From NCBI GenBank assembly GCA_900208305.1, contig OAPG01000015.1:310001-374000 (forward strand): a stretch of DNA of 64,000 nt, written 5' to 3'. Under the pieces are notes generated by a model. It saw only the letters and a list, made by a program, of their open reading frames with translations, was not told the origin of the DNA and searched no databases. Source of the DNA: Melanopsichium pennsylvanicum. Taxonomy: Eukaryota; Basidiomycota; Ustilaginomycetes; Ustilaginales. The translations under genes were made by a program, and so were the position numbers. This document shows, piece by piece, positions 56,170 to 64,000 of this stretch (positions are counted from its first letter, which is position 1; each line of letters begins with the position of its first letter).

Positions 56170-57348
56170 TTAACCTACAAACCTAAAACTATCCGCCTGA
56201 ACAAAATATTTAGCAGTCAAAATTACACTCCCATCTTTACCCGTCACACTACTACAAGCCACACCTCCATTCTCAATCCCTTGACCCTGTACTCCTCCCG
56301 ATGCATCTATCAGAACAAAATTCTGACAAAAAGCTCGAGGATGACTCGAAATCGGCGCATCCGGATCAAAATTGCTCCGATTCTTGTTGACTCCATGAGT
56401 ACTCGATGTTGCAGATTTAGGTGCACTGGATATGGAAGGATTGAGTGCAGACGATGATTCAGGCGTATGATGCGACACAGTCCCCGATACAATCAAACTG
56501 ATCGAGGGTGCGGTGAAGTTGGCTAAACATCAACAAGGAAATAAAAATTGCAGATGAGAGAAAAGGGAGGATTGTCAGTATCCGATTGCGATCGAGTTGG
56601 ACGGGCGGTGGTCGAAATAAGTAGAAATTGAGAACCAAGCAAGAAGGAAAGGGGGAAAAATGGAATAGAGAAAAAGATGTATGCTTCATATACTACTCGA
56701 TACTTTGCTGAACCTCGAAATAAAACAGGTATCGAACCCTTATGAAAAGCGTTCACCCTCCCAAGACGAAAGACTTGCTTGGATGACTGCTAATGCAGCT
56801 CCCAGCGTACGTCTAAGAGGGGGATAATGCATTGTTCTCGCCTCCATCTTGACCACCTGCCTACCTGCCATAAGTCGCAAGTTGCTATGTCCACACATTG
56901 CAAGTCGACAGAAGGGTGGTGAATTTGGGTTTTCATCGACTGCAGGAAGTGTATGTATATAGGCTCTATTGAGCGTAAAGCTTCGTTGCTACATCGACAA
57001 TCTATCGAGGCTGTGGATTTGTGAGGCTTGCAAAGGGATGAGAAAATTGAACTTACCTCCATGCACAGCACCACCTAACGCATGAGAATCGAAAGCTTGC
57101 ACTTCATGCTTGCTGCCTGGCATACTATTCAACATTGCAGTCAATTCTTGCTGACCACTAACGGGGGTACCATTCCAAACGATGGATGAATTAGGTAGGT
57201 AGAGGGTAGGTACGAGGTTTGTACGTTGTGGCGAATCGGAAGCGGCATAGTAGGCAGAGACAAAGGTTTCGGAAGCTTTGGCAGCAAAATCGGCCAAACG
57301 GCGAGAGTCGGGTCTTGTATCGATAGTGGATATCGGTGGTGCCGCCAT
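56170..57348 (-). CDS. NXT1: NTF2-related mRNA export factor Nxt1 (p15)
   Basis: Two exons, 57348-57057 and 56522-56170, give 214 residues. The splice uses GTAAGT as donor and TTTAG as acceptor and keeps frame as HG-A-NFTAPSISLIVSGTV. The first exon matches p15/NXT1: ASETFVSAYYAASD, LYLPNSSIVWNGTPVSG and the Glu-Leu-containing helix. The second exon gives the central strand ISLIVSGTV, FCQNFVLIDA and the last strand YFVQADSFRF. Nxt1 forms the heterodimer with the Mex67/NXF1 mRNA export receptor at nuclear pores. An insertion of about 50 polar residues between SGTV and FCQNF makes it longer than the usual 140. The intron of 534 nt is long for this window. The exon-2 join is my own reconstruction. 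Confidence 0.85.
56523..57056 (-). other. Long intron of NXT1, 534 nt
   Basis: The other introns here are 79-125 nt. The sequence inside has stops in all minus-strand frames that matter and no recognisable gene or noncoding RNA. An undetected small extra exon is possible but is not needed to complete the protein. Confidence 0.65.
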
Positions 57349-58087
57349 CTTTTCAAGTGCAAACAAGATATGTGCGAATGAATGAGGGATGGGTTAGGGA
57401 GAAAAAAACAGTGTGCTTAACATAGTCTCCAAGTTGACATGAAGCGGGCGGAGGGCTTTCCGAGGTGTCGGTCCAAGATCCGAAACAAAAATTCATACGC
57501 AATTGTACTGTGGAGTGTCAGATCGGGTTGCCGATTTAGAGTGAGAGAGTGGCGTGCTTAAAGCCTTGCTTCGCTTGGGTTGTCTTATAGTCGGTTTGAA
57601 AAAGTGACTCGTTCGAGGCCTCTTTGTCTGTGAGTCGCTGCCCTCTCTGAGCCCAATTTGTAACAAAAAAAAAAAAAGGATTTTGAAAGTCTCACGAGGA
57701 AACAGGCGCCACACAAATTGGCCAACCTAACGCGTAGCTCCGCTTGCTAACTACTCTAACTCTCTCTCTCTCTCTCTCCGGATAGGCCGTTCAACATCAA
57801 TTCACACAACTCTAACTGTCGCAATGCACTTTCATATTCCTTGATCAAACTCCTACTTGTGTCACACAGTACATTCATCTTCATCACACCAATTACTCAT
57901 CATCATCTCAGCTCTTCAATACTTATCTACTTATTCACTTTCTCAAGAGCTTAATAGAAACATTCAACTTGACTTTGACCGGCATCTTTTCACCACTGCT
58001 GCGCTACTATCCCATCGCACGCTGCTGCACCTTCGAGTATTATTGACTCTCGTACACCATTTACCCTACTCTTTGAGCACACTCATC
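57349..58087. promoter_or_regulatory. NXT1 / lyase-kinase divergent promoter region
   Basis: These 739 bp separate two divergent starts. A CT repeat lies at 57757-57778 and an A run near 57665. The right third is C/T-rich and is probably the leader of the fusion gene. The frame of the fusion gene stays open here to about 57857 but contains no ATG, so it is not coding by the usual rule. Confidence 0.5.
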
Positions 58088-60946
58088 ATGTCGGCTCCTC
58101 TCGACACCTACAGCGTCTCCTCCTCCCAGGCTTCCACGGTCACCCCCTTCAGCACCGACGTCGCCTCTTCCGTCGTTTCGCTAGACTCTTCTATCGCTAC
58201 CTCGCCTGAGCCTTCCGATCTTGGCGATGATGCCGACCTCAAGCTTCCCTTTGTTTCACACAAGGATCGTCGTGGCCCCAACGGTTACCGCTTTGCCACT
58301 CAGTGTGCTACTGTAGATGACCCTAACCACAAGGACCAGTACGGCTCCTCCTCCGCTCCCATTTACATGTCCGCCACCTTCAAAGGTCTTCCTGGCGCCG
58401 AATTCGACTATTCTCGTTCAGGCAACCCTACCCGATCCATGCTCCAGCACCACCTTTGCCAGCTCCAGAATTCCAAGTATAGCTTCGCCGTATCTTCTGG
58501 CATGGCTTGCCTCGATGTCATCACTCGCATCGTCAAGGCTGGTCAACGCATCATTGCCGGCGACGACTTGTACGGTGGCACAAACCGTCTACTCGGCTAC
58601 CTCGCCTCCCATCAGAACATCCACACCGATCACGTGGATACCACCGATGCTGCCAAGGTGGAGCACATGCTTCAGCAGCGCAGCCGTGATGCTGCGGCCG
58701 GCAAGTGCGGCAAGGTCAGCATGCTTCTGCTCGAGACTCCCACCAACCCTTGCCTCAAGATCTGTGATCTTCAGCGCTGTGCTGCCGCCGCCAAAAAATG
58801 GGCTCCCGATGCTGTGGTTGTGGTCGACAACACCATGATGTCGCCCTACCTCATGCGCCCGCTCGAGCTCGGTGTCGATGTTGTCTACGATTCTGGCACC
58901 AAGTACCTTTCCGGTCACCACGACCTCATGGCGGGTGTCATCGCCTGCGACCGAGACGACCTTGGCAAGCAGATTGCTTTCACCATCAACTCGATCGGCA
59001 ACGCTCTCACTCCCATGGACTCTTTTCTCTTGCTCCGCGGTATCAAAACCCTCGCCGTGCGCATGGACCGTCAGCAGGCATCCGCCATCACCGTCGCCCA
59101 CTACCTTGACTCGTTGGGCTTCAAGGTCAACTACCCTGGTTTGGCCTCACACCCTTCCAAAGCGGTGCATGACAAGCAAGCCGCTGGCCCAGGCTCCGTG
59201 CTCAGCTTTGTTACGGGAGACAAGGCCCTATCGGAACGCATCGTCGGAGCCACCCGTCTGTGGGGTATCTCTGTCTCCTTTGGCTGCGTCAACAGTCTCA
59301 TCTCGATGCCTTGTCTCATGTCGCACGCCTCCATCGACCCCAAGGTACGCGCCGCCCGTGGCATGCCCGAAGACCTCATCCGACTCTGTGTCGGTATCGA
59401 AGACGAACGCGATCTTCTCGAGGATCTCGAAAATGCCCTTCTTCAAGCCGGCGCCATTCGCCGCAAACCCTCCGCTCGATCCAATCATCTGCCATCAACC
59501 AATCAGAGCTCCCGCGCTGCATCCCCAGATCTCGTCGCTTACGAACGCACCCCTTTGCATCCCAACCAAGAGCTAGAGGGTGACAAGGTGGAAGCACTGG
59601 TCGGCGACATGAACAGGGCAAAACTCGAGACTCGCGGTGGTGAGGGGGAACCGGGCTCGGCTCAGCAACACCCCCCGCCGACGAGCGTGGTGGTGAGCGC
59701 ACCTGGCAAAGTCATCCTGTTCGGTGAGCATGCCGTGGTTCACGGTGTGACGGCCATTGCCGGAAGCGTTAATCTCAGGTGTTACACGAGCGTGAGTCCG
59801 AGGGAGGATGGCAAGATTTCGCTCGACTTGCCAGATTTGGGTGTCATTCACACCTGGAACATTTCTGAGCTCCCCTGGGCTGCTGTGCCCAAGTCTATCC
59901 AAGGGGGCAGCAGTGTTCCCGGCTTGCTCGACAAGGACTTTGTGAGCGCCATCGAAAAGGTTGTTGGGAACACAGTCAACGAGAGCGAGCGAAGTCATGC
60001 CGCATCAATCGCTTTCCTCATTCTCTTCATGTGCATCGCTGGCCAGACTGATGCTAAAGCGCAAGCATTTGTTGTGCGCTCTGCTCTTCCCATCGGTGCT
60101 GGTCTCGGATCTTCCGCCGCATTTAGCTCATGTCTTAGCGCTGCGCTCAACATCCTCTACGCCCGCATCCCCGCTCTTGACGGCGAGGTCAACGAAGAAG
60201 GCGCCGCGTACGTCAACCAATGGGCTTTTCTCAGCGAAAAGGTCATCCACGGCACACCCAGCGGAGTGGACAACTCAGTCGCGGTCCACGGCGGAGCGAT
60301 CTCTTTCACACGTGCTCATCCCATCAACGGTCTGACGGCTAACAAGATGGAAAAGCTCAAGGGCTTTTCTTCTTTTCGCTTCCTTTTGGTTGACAGCTGT
60401 GTGGGTAGGGAGGGCAAAAAGCTCATCGCTCACGTTGCCGCACAGAAGGAGTCTGATCCAACCCGAGTCAACGCTGCGCTTACTCGTATTCAGGTCGTTG
60501 CAGACACTGCCAAGACTCTTCTCTCTGGCGCTTCTGGCCTCTCGCGTGCCGATCAGATTTCTCAACTTGGCACTCTCATCAAGCAGAACCACGCCGAGCT
60601 GGTGGACCTCGAGGTGAGCCACCCGAGCCTGGAATTGATCAAGAACAAAACCGAGACGTTTTCGGACAAGCTGGCTACCAAGTTGACAGGTGCCGGTGGC
60701 GGTGGCTGCGCGGTGACGCTGCTTCCCGATGACTTTGAAGAGGAGAACGTGAAGGACTTGACGAGGTTGCTGGAGGAAGCTGGATTCAAGTGCTACGAGA
60801 CTAGAGTGGGTGGCGATGGGTTTGGCGTAAAGATCCCGCGAAGCGAGGAGGAGGGGGTCAAAGTCAAGACCGAGATCCAAGAGGCTACGGTCAGTAAGGA
60901 TTTTGGCGCTTGGGTGGATGGTCAACAGGGCTGGGTGTACGTCTAA
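58088..60946 (+). CDS. Fusion: cystathionine beta-lyase (N-term) and mevalonate kinase (C-term)
   Basis: One uninterrupted frame of 952 codons. Residues 1-50 are Ser/Thr-rich. Residues about 55-465 are a PLP-dependent Cys/Met-metabolism enzyme of the fungal cystathionine beta-lyase (STR3) type. The PLP lysine K272 lies in SGTKYLSGHHDLMAG, and SRSGNPTR and the ETPTNP segment are present. A polar linker of about 75 residues follows. Residues about 534-930 are a complete GHMP-family mevalonate kinase (ERG12): APGKVILFGEHAVVHG from A538, PIGAGLGSSAA from P668, catalytic D728 in SGVDNS, and KLTGAGGGGCA from K865. The first half would split cystathionine to homocysteine, the second phosphorylates mevalonate for sterol and isoprenoid synthesis. 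M508 lies just before the kinase and could act as an internal start. No stop or intron signal separates the halves. Confidence 0.93.
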   Translation: MSAPLDTYSVSSSQASTVTPFSTDVASSVVSLDSSIATSPEPSDLGDDADLKLPFVSHKDRRGPNGYRFATQCATVDDPNHKDQYGSSSAPIYMSATFKGLPGAEFDYSRSGNPTRSMLQHHLCQLQNSKYSFAVSSGMACLDVITRIVKAGQRIIAGDDLYGGTNRLLGYLASHQNIHTDHVDTTDAAKVEHMLQQRSRDAAAGKCGKVSMLLLETPTNPCLKICDLQRCAAAAKKWAPDAVVVVDNTMMSPYLMRPLELGVDVVYDSGTKYLSGHHDLMAGVIACDRDDLGKQIAFTINSIGNALTPMDSFLLLRGIKTLAVRMDRQQASAITVAHYLDSLGFKVNYPGLASHPSKAVHDKQAAGPGSVLSFVTGDKALSERIVGATRLWGISVSFGCVNSLISMPCLMSHASIDPKVRAARGMPEDLIRLCVGIEDERDLLEDLENALLQAGAIRRKPSARSNHLPSTNQSSRAASPDLVAYERTPLHPNQELEGDKVEALVGDMNRAKLETRGGEGEPGSAQQHPPPTSVVVSAPGKVILFGEHAVVHGVTAIAGSVNLRCYTSVSPREDGKISLDLPDLGVIHTWNISELPWAAVPKSIQGGSSVPGLLDKDFVSAIEKVVGNTVNESERSHAASIAFLILFMCIAGQTDAKAQAFVVRSALPIGAGLGSSAAFSSCLSAALNILYARIPALDGEVNEEGAAYVNQWAFLSEKVIHGTPSGVDNSVAVHGGAISFTRAHPINGLTANKMEKLKGFSSFRFLLVDSCVGREGKKLIAHVAAQKESDPTRVNAALTRIQVVADTAKTLLSGASGLSRADQISQLGTLIKQNHAELVDLEVSHPSLELIKNKTETFSDKLATKLTGAGGGGCAVTLLPDDFEEENVKDLTRLLEEAGFKCYETRVGGDGFGVKIPRSEEEGVKVKTEIQEATVSKDFGAWVDGQQGWVYV

Positions 60947-63016
60947 GAGATACCAGTGCAAAGAAAGTCGACTTCCCAGGTCACAAGATCTGAAATGTCA
61001 CATAGAGCGAGATCAAGTTAAAGAGATTGTCCTGATAAACTGTCGGGATGGTCTGTGGACGCTGCGAAAATAAATCATATGAGATGCTGAAGGAGCACCA
61101 ATGGCTGGCACTTGATGTGATGTCCAGCGAGGCTCAGCAGGTTGCGCCTGTGGTGTTGAATGTCTCATGTTTGTCGAGGCACAGCAGGCTGTGTCGGTGG
61201 TGTCCTTTGACGCCACTACATACCGCGTATTGACGCGAGTGCACTCAACATGACGCCGACTCATGTAAAGGTTCTTAGAGGCAACGAAGAGGAGCTAACA
61301 CATGTTGGAAAGCGCCGATATAATAATACCAGTTCAGGTCAATGCTGTAGCTCAGTGCTGTACTACATGTGAGCCTTACTCACAACTGCGATGTCAATAC
61401 AGCCAAGAGAGATTTTCTATCGCAGTATCCGCAAAGCTTCGCTCTCTGTCGACGTGACTTTAACGAAGAATGCAGTTACCCACCATCTTTTCCCACGGCC
61501 ACGACAACCACACTGAACAAACAATCATCGTGAACGACGACAACAAGAACTTACTTCAACCCACCGAGGCTCTGGAATTTGATCTCGATTTCGGATTGTG
61601 ACAGTACAGACTTTCGAGATTCATTTTTAAGGCTCGTAATCCGGACCGGTAGGTGGTAAATGAGGTTCTTGGGCTGCGCAGTCGAGCTGGTCTGCTGGAG
61701 AAGCAAGAGGAAAGGAAAATTTTATTCTTTGGCATGAGGACGATATGCGACGCTTGACGATGACCAAACAGAATTAGTCTTTCCTTGATTTGATTGCAGT
61801 TCCAATCCCCTTTGTGTATTCTGTAATCCACTCAGAAGGTGACACTGCAAAAAGCATTGTCGAATCACTCGACTGAGCTTTACTCCCACCATCGCGTCTG
61901 GGAATCACTCATTTCACCACCAGATTGATCAAGCGAGTGATACGGCAAACTTGAAGATTGAGAAGGATCAAAAATTTGTGTCCAGCCAGCGGGTAGCAGT
62001 AGCAAAGGCAAGATGCGCAAGCTAAAGTTGAGGGTGTAGACCCTTGAAGTTTGAATTGATCAAGCTCATACTCAACCTTCTCTCTTCCCCTGCTGTTCGT
62101 TTGTGCGGTTTTCCTTATTAGTTGCACCATCTCACTCTCTTCTCCCCTCTACGTTGCGTCTCATCATTCCTCCCTCTTACCCTTTTCCTTTCCGCAGTCT
62201 GCTTCTCGGTTTTGTACACGTTAGACTCTTCTTTCCCTTCAACATCCTCTCCACGTTCTCAGACACACTGTCCGTTCTGCACCATAGCTATCTCACGTTT
62301 CGATCCGTCCACTTTCTTGGTGAGTCGCAGAAGCAGTGGGTGGAGCTACAATATCTCCCGACATCTGCTTGCTGATAAGACAGATCACCGAGCGTGACCG
62401 AACCATAACACCACATACTGACATGCACCATCTACATACATCCTGAATTTTTCGGGGTCCTCACTAATCTCGCGCAATCGCATACCACTCTACCCTGCAG
62501 TTTTCCATTGATATCTCCATTTGTTTGGATTTCCGTAAAGTGGCACGTCTGCGCTAGATAAAGGTGAGTGATATGCCGTGACAATTAGCCTGAGTTTGAC
62601 AGAGCGGCATAGATGGCATAGAGAAAGTGGTGGCGAGATGGCACTCTCCAGCATGCATCTCAAACTCTACGGCGCGTCCGCACACATACGTCAAGCAACT
62701 CTTTCCGCACATTCGCAAGTGTCGCTATTACTTGTTCGCTGCATCAGCTGAAACCGCATTCGGATCAATATATATAGACCGCACTTGTCGACACATCCTA
62801 GCCCTTTCTTTCTCACACGATCTCAAGATCACGCATCTAACTCATCTTGACCAACTCCTTGCTCCATCTCTCTTTGACCTCTAGACATCCTTCTAGACCC
62901 AATTCCCTCACAATCTTCCAATCGCTCCGCTCTACCTTCAACGTTGGCTGCACCTCTGCCTAGAAACGCATCTCGACTCCACCTCATCATCCCCATTAGA
63001 TATCGGGACTCTTGCA
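60947..63016. other. Intergenic spacer, 2.1 kb
   Basis: No supported gene. It holds the 3' end of the fusion gene and, at the right, the promoter of the secreted-protein gene with a TATA box at 62769-62777. Short frames have no recognisable motif. Confidence 0.6.
62769..62777 (+). promoter_or_regulatory. TATA box of the secreted DPBB gene
   Basis: TATATATAG preceded by ATCAA, 240 bp before the ATG. The same extended word (TCAATATATATAG) precedes the SDR gene at 24895-24907. Confidence 0.6.
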
Positions 63017-64000
63017 ATGCATTCTCGCATAATCAAAAATTTCTTATGGGCCCTAGAGCTTTCCCTCGTCATCACCCCTTCCTTTTCTTTCGCACTCCCC
63101 ATCTCTGGCCTCGTTGCAATCCGCGGACATCATTTGTTCCGCCGCAGCCACAACTGTGCTGGACATCATGACGAGTTCTTCCACCAGCGCCGCGAAAGCA
63201 ACGATCATGGCGACGTAGCCGCTCACGATGCAGCCGAAGCTTGGCAGAAGACCTTGATGACAGCGCTCGAGCACTTCGAGGAGTACGGAGATACGCAGAG
63301 CTTGAACACTTTTTTGCGAGGGTATGATGGTATGCCACATGATGGCAAGTCGAGCTCAAGCTCTGATAGCGTTGCTTCGCCTGCCGAGTCAGGTAATAAC
63401 GATCAGAGCAAAGGCCGCGGTAACAGTGGCAGCGACAAAAGCGGGAGCAAAGGTAATGCTGGTCAGGGTGGCAGTACTCAGCAGCCCTCGGATGAATCGA
63501 CTAGTCCACAGACGCAGCCTGCACCTCAATCTAATCAGCCAGAACAGTATAACCCTCCACCCAAGCAGCAGCAGCAGCAGCAACAGCCCAAGTTTCAATT
63601 AAAGAAAGCTAAGACTACTCCCCCCCCTTCTGAGAGCTACGATCCAAACGCTTCCAAGGATCAGGGTGGCAATGGTGCCGACTCTAGCAGTTCTGATAAC
63701 TCTAGAAATTCTGGCAATTCCGGTGATTCTATCAACGGCTACATCCCACCATCTTTCTCCACCGACCAAGCCCCATCCACCGCCTCCCTCTACTCCATGT
63801 CATCTCCTTTCACTGGTCGCGCTACATACTACGGCGCTGGCTTAGGCGCCTGTGGAATCATCAACGATAACAATGATCCCATCGTCGCCATCTCAAAAGA
63901 CGTATTCGAACAGTACAATCCATCCTCGAATAACCCGAACCACAATTCGCTCTGTGGTAAAAAAGTCGAGATCGAATGGAAGGGTAGGACAGTACAAGCT
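63017..64000 (+). CDS. Secreted protein with RlpA-like double-psi beta-barrel domain, cut at right edge
   Basis: 328 codons are visible and the frame runs off the window without a stop. Residues 1-26 look like a signal peptide (positive start, hydrophobic core around residues 9-25, probable cleavage after Ala26). Residues about 110-250 are a disordered Ser/Gly/Gln/Asn-rich linker with a short Gln run. From G267 a double-psi beta-barrel begins: GRATYYGAGLGACG, a conserved Asn-Asp-rich strand with VAIS, and LCGKKVEIEW. This pattern is typical of RlpA-like/barwin-like and expansin-related fungal secreted proteins, some of which act on cell walls or on plant defence. The actual function cannot be told. 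The start is the ATG at 63017, with a TATA box 240 bp upstream. Confidence 0.8.
   Translation, partial: MHSRIIKNFLWALELSLVITPSFSFALPISGLVAIRGHHLFRRSHNCAGHHDEFFHQRRESNDHGDVAAHDAAEAWQKTLMTALEHFEEYGDTQSLNTFLRGYDGMPHDGKSSSSSDSVASPAESGNNDQSKGRGNSGSDKSGSKGNAGQGGSTQQPSDESTSPQTQPAPQSNQPEQYNPPPKQQQQQQQPKFQLKKAKTTPPPSESYDPNASKDQGGNGADSSSSDNSRNSGNSGDSINGYIPPSFSTDQAPSTASLYSMSSPFTGRATYYGAGLGACGIINDNNDPIVAISKDVFEQYNPSSNNPNHNSLCGKKVEIEWKGRTVQA

Noticed and set aside
57857..58087. Upstream extension of the lyase-kinase frame
   Set aside because: No ATG and C/T-rich leader composition; the ATG at 58088 precedes the first family-like residues.

Overview
The window is nuclear DNA of a filamentous or dimorphic basidiomycete, most likely a smut-type fungus (Ustilaginomycotina). 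The reasons are a full set of fungal housekeeping genes, few introns (four short introns-bearing genes out of 21), long Ser/Pro/Gln/Ala-rich extensions on regulatory proteins, and basidiomycete-like family members. The species call is an inference; no marker gene is present. I find 20 complete protein genes and one gene cut by the right edge. I find no intact tRNA or rRNA gene and no CRISPR array.

Layout. 1-4.3 kb is gene-poor. 4.3-8.5 kb holds a Zn2Cys6 regulator facing an unassigned six-helix membrane protein. 10.7-22.4 kb is a dense housekeeping block: MFAP1-like splicing factor with a zinc knuckle, YPT7, ATG16, ARP5 (INO80), RRP1 with a 39-Asp tract, and a GTPBP1-type GTPase. YPT7 and ATG16 are divergent from one 645-bp spacer, and both act in autophagy. 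22.4-25.1 kb is a spacer with a possible solo LTR and a tandem duplicated tRNA 3' half that carries CCA. 25.1-35.5 kb holds an SDR oxidoreductase, an SLC35C2-like transporter, MED31, GSH2, VMA13 and mitoribosomal mL46. 38.6-55.6 kb has four widely spaced genes with long upstream regions: CYC8/SSN6, a Bni4-like bud-neck scaffold, an Osh6/7-type lipid exchanger, and a disordered protein with a short motif reminiscent of ribonucleotide-reductase inhibitors. 56.1-61 kb has NXT1 (mRNA export) divergent from the most striking gene of the window. The right end begins a secreted protein with a double-psi beta-barrel domain.

The main discovery candidate is at 58088-60946. One uninterrupted 952-codon frame encodes a complete cystathionine beta-lyase (sulfur amino acid metabolism) followed, after a linker of about 75 residues, by a complete mevalonate kinase (isoprenoid/sterol synthesis). 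Both halves keep their catalytic motifs. Other points worth a second look are the non-AUG presequence-like leader of the SDR gene, the tRNA 3' fragment with CCA, the zinc knuckle on MFAP1, the 534-nt intron and loop insertion in NXT1, and a recurrent TTACTGTA octamer confined to noncoding DNA.

All functional calls come from reading motifs and overall family resemblance by eye. No database search was run.
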